From the NCBI GenBank assembly GCA_018970395.1, contig JAGWWM010000018.1, positions 1-42,740 of the forward strand: a stretch of 42,740 bases of DNA, written 5' to 3'. A model generated the notes under the pieces. That model did not search any database. It worked only from the letters and a program-made list of their open reading frames with translations, and was not told the DNA's origin. Origin of the DNA: Bacteroidota bacterium. Lineage in GTDB: Bacteria > Bacteroidota > Bacteroidia > Chitinophagales > Chitinophagaceae. A program made the position numbers and the translations under genes. Shown in pieces: positions 25,164 through 31,914 of the stretch (its first letter is position 1; the number at the start of each line of letters is the position of its first letter).

Positions 25164-25198
25164 AAAAGTTAGATATTCGCCTTCCCCCCTAACTTTTT
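25163..25198 (+). terminator. Inverted repeat between the nucleotidase pair and dnaA, possible terminator
   Basis: AAAAAGTTAG (25163-25172) and CTAACTTTTT (25189-25198) are perfect complements around a 16-nt C-rich loop, 18 bp after the stop. The five Ts lie within the stem, so it is a weak intrinsic terminator in either direction; a regulatory role for dnaA is an alternative. Confidence 0.45.
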
Positions 25199-25270
25199 CA
25201 GTGTAATTGCTGCTGATGAAACAGGGTTAGTAAACAATATTTTAATACTATATAGAGCGTAGGTTTTTTT

Positions 25271-26704
25271 ATGACTAAAACGGCTGAACAAGTATGGAAA
25301 AACTGTTTGGATATCATAAAAGATATTGTAGAGTGGCAACAATATAAAACCTGGTTTGAGCCCATCCGTCCGGTGGGTTTGAAGGAGAAGATATTGACCA
25401 TTCAGGTGCCCAGTCAGTTTTTCTTTGAATACCTGGAAGAACACTATGTTACCTTACTTGCAAAAACGCTGAAGCGTGAGTTGGGAAAGGATGCCAATCT
25501 GGAGTACAGAATCATGATGGACAGTGGCGGGCAAGGTCAGCATCCCATTACGATGGATGTGCCGGGGCAGGGGTATAAGACATTTACCAACAATGAAATG
25601 GATTTCCCTTTGGTTATTAACAATCCGGTAAAAAATCCTTTTGTTATTCCCGGTTTAAAGAAAGTGCAGATTGATCCGCAGTTAAATCCCAATTATACCT
25701 TCGATGCTTTTGTAGAGGGAGATTGCAATCGCGTTGCGAGAAGAGCCGGTAAAACGGTGGCTGAGAAACCCGGTGCAACCGCTTTCAATCCATTGGTTGT
25801 GTATGGCGGAGTAGGTTTCGGGAAAACGCACTTGGTACAGGCGATCGGAAATGAGGTTAAGCGCTTGCATCCCAATAAGGTTGTTTTGTATGTGAGCAGC
25901 GAGAAGTTTATTAATCAGTTTGTAGATCATAGCAGAAACAATGCGATCAACGATTTCATTCATTTTTATCAGCTGATAGATGTATTGATTTTGGATGACG
26001 TGCAGTTTTTCATTCGTGCAGAGAAAAGTCAGGATGCATTTTTTGCCATCTTCAACCATTTGCATCAGAGCGGCAAGCAGTTGGTGTTGACATCTGACAA
26101 GCCACCCAAGGATTTGGAAGGCGTGCAGGAGCGTTTGCTGAGTCGTTTCAGATGGGGGTTGAGTGCCGATTTACAGTTACCTGATTATGATACTCGCATT
26201 GAGATACTGGAGAAGAAGATGAAGCATTCCGGTCTGGAAATGTCTGCCGAAGTAGTAAAGTTTCTGGCTTATAATATTACCACGAATGTACGCGAGCTGG
26301 AAGGTGCTTTGATTTCGTTGCTCGCACAGTCTTCTTTAAACAAGAAAGATATTGATCTGGAATTGGCGCGCAGGGTGTTGAAAAATTTTGTGAAGACATC
26401 CACGAAAGAGATTACGATAGATACGATCCAGCGGATGGTTTGTGATTATTTTGATGTATCGTATGATAAGCTGTTGCAGAAGACGCGTAAGCGCGAGATT
26501 GTGCAGGCGCGTCAGATTACGATGTTTTTAGCGAAGACTTTTACCAAGAATTCGTTGAAGTCTATCGGCGAGCATTTTGGAGGAAGGGATCATACTACAG
26601 TCATTCATTCCTGTCAGACTGTAAAGGATTTGATGGATACGGATAATTTATTTAAGGAGAATGTGATGGAGTTGCAGCAGAAGGTGCAGCTGGCTGCCAT
26701 GTAA
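25271..26704 (+). CDS. dnaA: Chromosomal replication initiator DnaA
   Basis: A 477-residue initiator that binds DnaA boxes and opens the origin. Domain I is at about 1-80, with a variable linker to about 135. The AAA+ domain starts with LNPNYTFDAFVEG, has Walker A GGVGFGKTH (179-187; the usual Leu is Phe) and Walker B VLILDD (238-243), and the sensor/arginine-finger segment ERLLSRFRWG. Domain IV carries the DNA-binding signature GRDHTTVIHSC. The ATG follows a T-run without a Shine-Dalgarno sequence. dnaN is not next to it; instead tRNA genes follow, so gene order alone does not locate oriC here. Confidence 0.97.
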   Translation: MTKTAEQVWKNCLDIIKDIVEWQQYKTWFEPIRPVGLKEKILTIQVPSQFFFEYLEEHYVTLLAKTLKRELGKDANLEYRIMMDSGGQGQHPITMDVPGQGYKTFTNNEMDFPLVINNPVKNPFVIPGLKKVQIDPQLNPNYTFDAFVEGDCNRVARRAGKTVAEKPGATAFNPLVVYGGVGFGKTHLVQAIGNEVKRLHPNKVVLYVSSEKFINQFVDHSRNNAINDFIHFYQLIDVLILDDVQFFIRAEKSQDAFFAIFNHLHQSGKQLVLTSDKPPKDLEGVQERLLSRFRWGLSADLQLPDYDTRIEILEKKMKHSGLEMSAEVVKFLAYNITTNVRELEGALISLLAQSSLNKKDIDLELARRVLKNFVKTSTKEITIDTIQRMVCDYFDVSYDKLLQKTRKREIVQARQITMFLAKTFTKNSLKSIGEHFGGRDHTTVIHSCQTVKDLMDTDNLFKENVMELQQKVQLAAM

Positions 26705-26722
26705 GAGCTTGTTGAGATTTAC

Positions 26723-26754
26723 TTTGGCAGATATTTCGAATGATGTTATTTTTG
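26723..26754 (+). promoter_or_regulatory. Promoter of tRNA-Ser
   Basis: TTTG (26723-26726), a 20-bp spacer and TATTTTTG (26747-26754) match the Bacteroidota consensus exactly. The predicted start near 26760 leaves a leader containing a perfect hairpin, TTCCTTTT-GAAG-AAAAGGAA (26757-26776). Confidence 0.7.
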
Positions 26755-26781
26755 CGTTCCTTTTGAAGAAAAGGAATTTAA

Positions 26782-26871
26782 GGTGAGGTGGATGAGTGGC
26801 TGAAATCAACGGTTTGCTAAACCGTCGTAGGGTCTAAAGCCCTACCGAGGGTTCGAATCCCTCCCTCACCG
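26782..26871 (+). tRNA. tRNA-Ser (GCU anticodon)
   Basis: The acceptor GGTGAGG pairs with CCTCACC, with discriminator G. The anticodon stem ACGGT/ACCGT encloses TTGCTAA (anticodon GCT). The long variable arm GTAGGG/CCCTAC marks a class II tRNA. The T-arm is GAGGG-TTCGAAT-CCCTC. CCA is not encoded. It reads AGC and AGU codons. Confidence 0.95.
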
Positions 26872-26882
26872 CGGGTATCTTA

Positions 26883-26914
26883 AAGCGCAAACTAAGTTTG
26901 CGTTTATATTTTTT
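26883..26914 (+). terminator. Terminator after tRNA-Ser
   Basis: CGCAAAC (26886-26892) pairs with GTTTGCG (26896-26902) and extends by three A/G-T pairs; the tail TTTATATTTTTT follows. Confidence 0.7.
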
Positions 26915-26967
26915 CGGGAAGTAGCGCAGGCCGGTAGCGCATGGCGCTAGAAGCGCCAGGGTCGCAG
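26915..26967 (+). pseudogene. tRNA 5' fragment (53 nt, proline-like), broken before the T-loop
   Basis: It aligns without gaps to nt 1-53 of the tRNA-Pro at 27210 and shares CGGGA, GGTAG and GGGTCGCAG at the same positions. Its D-stem (GCGC/GCGC) and anticodon stem (TGGCG/CGCCA) pair perfectly but differ in sequence from those of tRNA-Pro. The anticodon loop CTAGAAG would present AGA, an unlikely bacterial anticodon. The T-loop, the 3' T-stem strand and the 3' acceptor strand are missing. The GIY-YIG gene starts 7 bp after the break. Confidence 0.75.
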
Positions 26968-26974
26968 AAGGAAT

Positions 26975-27232
26975 ATGAGTTATAGTGTATATATACTTTG
27001 GAGTGCAAGTTTATCAAAGTATTATGTAGGTTGCACTCAGGATCTGGAGAACCGCCTAAAAGAGCATCAATCAGGGGAAGGTAATTTCACAAAGAAAGGC
27101 ATTCCCTGGGATTTGGTTTGGACTAATGTTTTGGATAGTCGTTCTGAAGCTTTGAGTTTGGAGCAACGGATAAAAAAGAGAGGAATTAAAAGATTTTTGG
27201 AAAATAATTCGGGAGGTAGTTCAGCCCGGTAG
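26975..27232 (+). CDS. GIY-YIG nuclease-domain protein inserted in a tRNA locus
   Basis: An 85-residue single-domain GIY-YIG endonuclease-family protein. The two strands are VYILW and KYYVGCTQD, followed by the conserved Arg (NRLKEH, about 26-31), a KKGIPWDLVW strand and the metal-binding Glu in EALSLEQRIKKR (about 58-69). It starts 7 bp after the break point of a tRNA fragment, with AGAAGGA just upstream of the ATG. The last residues (NSGGSSAR) and the TAG stop are read from the 5' part of tRNA-Pro. Free-standing proteins of this size are of unknown function; here the location suggests a homing-type element. Catalysis is inferred from conserved residues. Confidence 0.85.
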   Translation: MSYSVYILWSASLSKYYVGCTQDLENRLKEHQSGEGNFTKKGIPWDLVWTNVLDSRSEALSLEQRIKKRGIKRFLENNSGGSSAR

Positions 27233-27283
27233 AATACCTGGTTTGGGACCAGGGGGTCGCAGGTTCGAATCCTGTCCTCCCGA
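27210..27283 (+). tRNA. tRNA-Pro (UGG anticodon)
   Basis: The acceptor CGGGAGG pairs with CCTCCCG, discriminator A. The anticodon stem CCTGG/CCAGG encloses TTTGGGA (anticodon TGG), and the T-arm is GCAGG-TTCGAAT-CCTGT. CCA is not encoded. The first 23 bases overlap the end of the GIY-YIG gene, whose stop codon is the TAG of the D-loop. Confidence 0.95.
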
Positions 27284-27287
27284 CGTA

Positions 27288-27317
27288 AGAGCATTCAGTA
27301 ATGGGTGCTCTTTTTTT
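27288..27317 (+). terminator. Terminator after tRNA-Pro
   Basis: AGAGCATTC (27288-27296) pairs with GGGTGCTCT (27303-27311), with two G-T pairs, then seven Ts. Confidence 0.85.
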
Positions 27318-27441
27318 ATTCTGGCTCACCGAGCGAAGCGAGGTAATCCTGTCATCTGTTCAATTTTCTGCCTTACAAAATCCTCCTCTCCTTTGTATAT
27401 TTGAAAAATAGTGAAAAAAGAAGCAATTACTTTAGATAGGA

Positions 27442-28308
27442 ATGAAAATATCCATACGCTTTTTTGATGACCGGGAAGTACGTGCCGTTTGGGACGATGA
27501 ACACGCAAAATGGTGGTTTAGTGTGCTGGATATTGTAGGAGTATTAAACGAAGAATCTGATTACACCAAAGTTCGTAACTATTGGAAATACCTGAAGGCA
27601 AAACTGAAAAAAGAAAAAAATCAGTTGGTTAGCGCCACTACCCAACTGAAACTTCTGGCGGCTGATGGTAAAAAATATAAAACGGATATGCTTGATAGCG
27701 AGGGTATCATTGAGCTATCCAAAAACTTCCCCAATAACAAGGCAACTAAGTTTTTGGATTGGTTTTTATATAGCGACACTAGTATTGATGGACAAAGCAA
27801 GAGGAAAGCGTACACGTTGTTTGAAAGCAATTTAATAAACGAAATCGAAGTGGGTACTACCAAGGGCTTGCAACAAATACACGCTTACCTGTTTGGTGGC
27901 CTTTATGATTTTGCCGGCCAAATAAGGGCAAGAAGTATTTCAAAAGGAGGCTATCAATTTGTGTATGCCCAGCACCTAAAAAGCGCTTTGCAACAAATAG
28001 ACGCGATGCCTCAATCCACGCTGGAAGATATCATCTTGAAGTATGCCGAAATGAATAAGGCACATCCCTTTATGGAGGGTAACGGCAGAAGTACAAGAAT
28101 ATGGCTGGATATGATGCTTAAAAAACAGCTAAAAAAATGTATTGACTGGAGCAAAATAAAAAAAGAGAATTATATGAATGCGATGATAATAAGTACAGTT
28201 GATGCCAGTATATTATTGCAACAAATAAAAACCGCGCTAACCATTAAAATTAATGACAGAGAAATGTTTATGAAAGGGATTGATTATTCATATTATTACG
28301 AAGAATGA
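27442..28308 (+). CDS. Bro-N domain fused to class III Fic adenylyltransferase
   Basis: 288 residues in two parts. Residues 1-110 resemble the Bro-N/DinD domain of phage antirepressors: FFDDREVRAVWDDE, KWWFSVLDIVGVLN, NYWKYLKAKLKKE and LKLLAADGKKYKTDM. Residues about 123-288 form a Fic domain with VGTTKGLQQIHAYLF, LYDFAGQIR, SISKGGYQFV (target-binding flap) and the active-site motif HPFMEGNGRSTR (208-219), which transfers AMP to hydroxyl side chains. The protein ends in SYYYEE (283-288), matching the C-terminal inhibitory motif SxxxE[G/N] of class III Fic proteins except for the last residue. No antitoxin gene is adjacent. It follows the tRNA/GIY-YIG locus in AT-rich DNA, which suggests acquisition. 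Confidence 0.85.
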   Translation: MKISIRFFDDREVRAVWDDEHAKWWFSVLDIVGVLNEESDYTKVRNYWKYLKAKLKKEKNQLVSATTQLKLLAADGKKYKTDMLDSEGIIELSKNFPNNKATKFLDWFLYSDTSIDGQSKRKAYTLFESNLINEIEVGTTKGLQQIHAYLFGGLYDFAGQIRARSISKGGYQFVYAQHLKSALQQIDAMPQSTLEDIILKYAEMNKAHPFMEGNGRSTRIWLDMMLKKQLKKCIDWSKIKKENYMNAMIISTVDASILLQQIKTALTIKINDREMFMKGIDYSYYYEE

Positions 28309-28335
28309 TAATTTTGTAATAGAATTATATTTTTT

Positions 28336-28926
28336 ATGAAATTAAAAATTATTTATTCATTACTATCCATAGTATTGATCTCTTGTTCAACAGGTAGTAA
28401 TACAAATGAGAACAATTCAACTTCTTATAAAGAAGACCCCAATAATTATTTTACAGCTACTTTTAATGGAAAAACATTAAAAACAGTAGGATATATTTTA
28501 AATACAATGGGAGTAACTGATGACGTTACTTTAAGTTGGGCTAATATTAATTCTACAATATCTACCAGCAATTCTAATCGTGGAGTACAAACCGATGTAA
28601 TCATTCAAGCTGCCGGTGGAAATATGAATGTTCAATCAAGCATATATAAAACCCCAATTCAATCACTTGATGCTTCGATTTTCATTAAACGAAAAGGTAA
28701 TGAAGTGGGTTCTTATACATTGAATAATTTCGGTTCATCCGTTAATCAATCTTCAATAACAGACATTAATGCAGACAATAAAAAGTATGATTTAGATCCA
28801 GCATCGACTGTTGTAATCTTAAATACAGTTGATGCCTTGTATTTACAAGGTAGTTTTACAGGTAAATTGATTGATGGCAGTACGAAAATTCCGGTCTCCG
28901 GAACTTTTAAGTTGAGGAAATTGTAA
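28336..28926 (+). CDS. AT-rich putative lipoprotein, unknown function
   Basis: A 196-residue predicted lipoprotein with a leader ending IVLISC (Cys17), then a Ser/Asn-rich linker. The mature part looks all-beta (YFTATFNGKTLKT, GSYTLNNFGSS, YLQGSFTGKLIDG, PVSGTFKLRKL), a pattern seen in many Bacteroidota surface lipoproteins. I cannot assign a family. The base composition is clearly more AT-rich than radC and prs next door, consistent with recent arrival. It starts 27 bp after the Fic gene and may be cotranscribed with it. Confidence 0.7.
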   Translation: MKLKIIYSLLSIVLISCSTGSNTNENNSTSYKEDPNNYFTATFNGKTLKTVGYILNTMGVTDDVTLSWANINSTISTSNSNRGVQTDVIIQAAGGNMNVQSSIYKTPIQSLDASIFIKRKGNEVGSYTLNNFGSSVNQSSITDINADNKKYDLDPASTVVILNTVDALYLQGSFTGKLIDGSTKIPVSGTFKLRKL

Positions 28927-28955
28927 GGGCTGTGGAAAATGAATCAGCGCTATCC

Positions 28956-29633
28956 CTACAACATTCCTTCATCTGCAAAACTGTAATATCCTGAATGGCT
29001 CACGATAATGTGGTCGAGTACCTGGATATCCATCAATGCTGCAGCGTTTTTAATTTTGTGGGTGAGTGCTTCATCAGCCTGACTGGGCATTAGATTGCCG
29101 GAAGGGTGGTTGTGGCACAACACCATATTCACCGCTCTGAGATCCAGTGCTTTTTTTAAAATAATCCGCGGATCGGCGACCGTGCCGGTCATCCCTCCCT
29201 CACTAATCCACTCTGTTTTGATAAGCCGGTTCGCCCGGTTCAGGTAGGCCACGATGAAGACTTCCGCATGGCGGTCTTTGAGTAGTGCCTGAAAATGTTT
29301 GGCAATATCGGAACTGCTTTTAATGGTAGGCTTCTCTTCTTCCGGCGACTCTCTTCTTCTGCCGATTTCAAAAGCGGCGGCGAGTATCACTGCCTTCGCC
29401 TTGCCAATGCCTCCAATCAGCATCAGTTCTTCCGTGTTCATACGACTTAATGCGTGCAGACTATTACCCGAATGGGTAAGTAATTCCTTGGAAAGCTCGA
29501 GGGCGGATTTTTGTCGCGTGCCCGTGCCTAAAAGAATGGCGATTAATTCAGAATGACTGAGCGTTTCAGCGCCTTTGGACAGAAATTTTTCGCGGGGCAT
29601 ATCGTCTTTTGCCCAGTTTTTGATGTTTTTCAT
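28956..29633 (-). CDS. radC: RadC-family JAB-domain protein
   Basis: A 225-residue protein; the ATG at 29633 gives MKNIKNWAKDDMPREKFLSK, the normal RadC start, whereas the upstream in-frame start adds nine atypical residues. An N-terminal helix-hairpin-helix part (LMLIGGIGKAKAVILAAAFE) is followed by a JAB/MPN metalloprotease-like domain with HNHPSGNLMPSQAD, the zinc-binding HxH...S...D signature. Despite the name, a role in recombinational repair is not established. It diverges from prs. Confidence 0.94.
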   Translation of the reverse strand: MKNIKNWAKDDMPREKFLSKGAETLSHSELIAILLGTGTRQKSALELSKELLTHSGNSLHALSRMNTEELMLIGGIGKAKAVILAAAFEIGRRRESPEEEKPTIKSSSDIAKHFQALLKDRHAEVFIVAYLNRANRLIKTEWISEGGMTGTVADPRIILKKALDLRAVNMVLCHNHPSGNLMPSQADEALTHKIKNAAALMDIQVLDHIIVSHSGYYSFADEGML

Positions 29634-29669
29634 TTGAGGTGTTTTTAATAAAAATTTCAATGGTCAGCG

Positions 29670-29703
29670 TTTGCAAAAATAAGGAATGAACGGCTTATCT
29701 TCG
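29670..29703 (+). promoter_or_regulatory. Candidate promoter of prs
   Basis: TTTG (29670-29673) and TATCTTCG (29696-29703, one mismatch to TAnnTTTG) are separated by 22 bp and lie 26 bp before the prs ATG. Confidence 0.45.
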
Positions 29704-29729
29704 CCCCCGATATCCCCAACAAATACAGT

Positions 29730-30677
29730 ATGATGAATCCAGTTGCTAAAATTTTCTCCGGTACGGGCTCGCGTTATCTTGCCGAAAAGATTGCCAAAGT
29801 ATATGGTGTTCCCCTTGGAAAGAGTCATACCCAGCAATTCAGCGATGGCGAGTTTCAGCCGGCATTTCTGGAAAGCATCAGGGGCGATATGGTTTTTTTG
29901 ATTCAGAGTACGTTTGCGCCAACCGATAATCTGATGGAGTTGATTCTGATGATTGATGCGGCGAAGCGTGCTTCGGCGTACAAGGTGGTGCCCGTGATTC
30001 CTTATTATGGGTTTGCCCGTCAGGATCGGAAGGATAAACCCAGGGTTGCCATTGGCGCCAAAGTGGTTGCGAACATGCTGGCGGCAGCCGGAGCAGATCG
30101 CATCATTACCATGGAACTGCATGCTCCCCAGATTCAGGGGTATTTCGATATTCCGGTTGACCATTTGGAGTCATCCTCCGTTTTTATCCCCTACATTAAG
30201 CGATTGAATCTGGAAAACCTTACCTTTGCAGCCCCCGACGTGGGAAGTGCAAACCGGATTCGTGAAATTGCCAGTTATTTTGAAGCGGAAATGGTGATTT
30301 GCGATAAACACCGGAAACGTGCCAACGAAATAGCGAGCATGGTTGTAATCGGGGATGTGGAGAACAGGGATGTGGTGTTGATTGATGATATATGTGATAC
30401 GGGCGGGACCCTCGCTAAATCGGCAGCACTGCTGAAAGAGAAAGGAGCCCGAACCGTAAGAGCGTTAATCACCCATCCGGTATTGAGCGGTAAGGCGTAT
30501 GAGAATATTGAAAACAGCGTGCTGGAGGAACTCGTGGTGTGTGATACGATTCCTTTAAAAAAGGAGTCCTCTAAAATTAAAGTGCTGAGTGTAGCGGAAC
30601 TGTTCGCCATCGCCATTCGAAATGCCCACGAAAACAAGAGCATCACGAGTTTGTTCATGCATGCTCAAAGAAGATGA
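29730..30677 (+). CDS. prs: Ribose-phosphate pyrophosphokinase
   Basis: A 315-residue PRPP synthetase supplying nucleotide, His and Trp synthesis. It has FSGTGSRYLAEKIAKVYG, QQFSDGEF, the ATP-site loop YYGFARQDRKDKPRV, MELHAPQIQGYFDIPVDHL and the PRPP-binding DVVLIDDICDTGGTL. The length is typical. A second ATG one codon downstream is equally possible. rplY follows after 31 bp, so the two are probably one transcription unit ending at the terminator near 31311. Confidence 0.96.
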   Translation: MMNPVAKIFSGTGSRYLAEKIAKVYGVPLGKSHTQQFSDGEFQPAFLESIRGDMVFLIQSTFAPTDNLMELILMIDAAKRASAYKVVPVIPYYGFARQDRKDKPRVAIGAKVVANMLAAAGADRIITMELHAPQIQGYFDIPVDHLESSSVFIPYIKRLNLENLTFAAPDVGSANRIREIASYFEAEMVICDKHRKRANEIASMVVIGDVENRDVVLIDDICDTGGTLAKSAALLKEKGARTVRALITHPVLSGKAYENIENSVLEELVVCDTIPLKKESSKIKVLSVAELFAIAIRNAHENKSITSLFMHAQRR

Positions 30678-30708
30678 GTTTATTTTTAAAACCATAAATC
30701 AAACAACA

Positions 30709-31287
30709 ATGAAAACAATTACAATTGAGGGTCATCTGAGGACCGAAAACGGGAAGAAAGCCGCCCGTCAACTTCGCTCTCAGGGATTGGTGCCTGGTGT
30801 AATTTACGGCGGCTCTGCGGAAATCAATTTCCACGCTCCGGCCAGCAGCTTCAAACCGCTGGTGTACACACAGGATTTCCAGTTAGCAGAAGTAACAGTA
30901 AACGGTAAAACGCACAAATGCATCTTGAAAGATTTGCAGTTCGATAAAGTAACTGATCTGCTTGCGCACGTGGATTTGCTGGAGCTGGTAGAAGATAAAA
31001 AAGTAATCGCTACCATCCCATTGAAATTTACCGGTACTTCTGCCGGGGTTAAAGCGGGAGGAAAGCTGGTGACTAAAATGAAAGCTTTAAAAGTAAAAAC
31101 CCTTCCCAAATACCTGAAAGAATCTATCGAAGTAGATCTTACGCCTCTGGAACTCAACGGCAATATCCGGGTGGAAGATGTTAAGGCGGAGCATTATGAA
31201 GTGATGAATTCTCCCCGTATTCCCATCGCTTCCGTAGTAATGACCAGACAGTTGAAACAAGAAGAAGCGAAGGAAGAAAAGAAATAA
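30709..31287 (+). CDS. rplY: 50S ribosomal protein L25/general stress protein Ctc
   Basis: 192 residues. The ATG at 30709 gives MKTITIEGHLRTENGKKAAR, the expected 5S-rRNA-binding L25 domain with LRSQGLVPGVIYGG and LLAHVDLLEL. A C-terminal TL5/Ctc domain (IPLKFTGTSAGVKAGGKL) and a Lys/Glu-rich tail follow. The two-domain form is usual outside the gammaproteobacteria. The pairing with prs is widespread in bacteria. Confidence 0.95.
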   Translation: MKTITIEGHLRTENGKKAARQLRSQGLVPGVIYGGSAEINFHAPASSFKPLVYTQDFQLAEVTVNGKTHKCILKDLQFDKVTDLLAHVDLLELVEDKKVIATIPLKFTGTSAGVKAGGKLVTKMKALKVKTLPKYLKESIEVDLTPLELNGNIRVEDVKAEHYEVMNSPRIPIASVVMTRQLKQEEAKEEKK

Positions 31288-31310
31288 ATCTTCTTTACTG
31301 ATAAAAAAAC

Positions 31311-31340
31311 AAATGCCCTTCCTTACGGAGGGGCATTTTG
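31311..31340. terminator. Bidirectional terminator between rplY and the convergent unknown gene
   Basis: AAATGCCCTTCC (31311-31322) pairs along 12 bp with GGAGGGGCATTT (31327-31338) around TTAC. Read leftward, the minus-strand transcript has GTTTTTTT after the stem; read rightward the T-run is short. Confidence 0.88.
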
Positions 31341-31371
31341 CTTTCCCTTGCTTACTTCCTACAAGTATCGT

Positions 31372-31752
31372 TTACATCCATTTACTCAGAAATGAATTGA
31401 AATCTTTCCGCAATCCGTTCAGGATATTGACGAGACTCGTGAATTCATCTTTTTTTTTGCCATGCTCTTCCACCAGCGTGTAAGCAACTTTCCCGGAATG
31501 CACTCTGGAATTTTCAACCACATGATGAATGTGTTCATAAATGCCGTGACTTAATTCCTCCAGATTGTTTTTCTGAACAATCAGCTGATTCTGAAAATGT
31601 TCCACATCTGCCATCACTTCTTTACCGGTGTTTTTAAACGCAACTTCTGCTAATCTTTTTTGTAAAACGGAAAGATCGTTTTTGTAAAATTCAATGGTTT
31701 TCAACCAGTCGAAATGCTCGTAGTTTAATAATGAGGCATTCATGTAGCGCAT
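31372..31752 (-). CDS. Small helical hypothetical protein
   Basis: A 126-residue soluble, almost entirely helical protein (FYKNDLSVLQKRLAEVAFKN, VEHFQNQLIVQKNNLEELSH, FTSLVNILNGLRKDFNSFLS), probably a short coiled coil or helical bundle. Two ATGs, at 31752 and 31743, could start it. It carries no signal peptide and no family I recognise. The two His near the middle (IYEHIHHVVENSRVHSG) are notable in a helical bundle, but a metal site is speculation. The gene is flanked by terminators on one side and a GC-rich hairpin region on the other. Confidence 0.65.
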   Translation of the reverse strand: MRYMNASLLNYEHFDWLKTIEFYKNDLSVLQKRLAEVAFKNTGKEVMADVEHFQNQLIVQKNNLEELSHGIYEHIHHVVENSRVHSGKVAYTLVEEHGKKKDEFTSLVNILNGLRKDFNSFLSKWM

Positions 31753-31846
31753 AATTTTTTTAATTAATCAGTTTGATTTTATTTGTCAAAAATGACGCAG
31801 CGCAGTTTTTTAAGGAATGATGCAAAAAGCTTTTTGAGATGAATAT

Positions 31847-31912
31847 GGTTGGGGGGGTGAATGATGAGAATCATGACCTCCCCCTTAATCCCCCTCCTAA
31901 AGGAGAGGGAAA
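31847..31912. repeat. G/C-tract hairpins downstream of the second TonB receptor
   Basis: A G-run (31852-31858) and the ACCTCCCCC stretch near 31879-31887 pair around an inner ATGAT/ATCAT stem. A second short hairpin, CCTCC-TAAA-GGAGAGG-like, follows. The block lies just past the TonB receptor stop (minus strand). The purine/pyrimidine tracts resemble dispersed REP-like elements of this phylum; only one copy was noticed in the window. Confidence 0.45.
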
Positions 31913-31914
31913 AT

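Noticed and set aside
25146-25270. Possible oriC at dnaA
   Set aside because: Only one DnaA-box-like 9-mer and no cluster or unwinding repeats; dnaN is absent. Genome-wide skew would be needed.
27067-27294. Minus-strand open frame across the GIY-YIG gene and tRNA-Pro (RIRTCDPLVPN...)
   Set aside because: This peptide pattern is the usual antisense reading of a tRNA gene; the plus-strand nuclease and tRNA explain the DNA fully.
27344-27352. AATCCTGTC after tRNA-Pro, matching 9 nt of the tRNA 3' end, as a possible attachment-site copy
   Set aside because: Nine bases are too few and the match stops inside the T-arm; no integrase is present.
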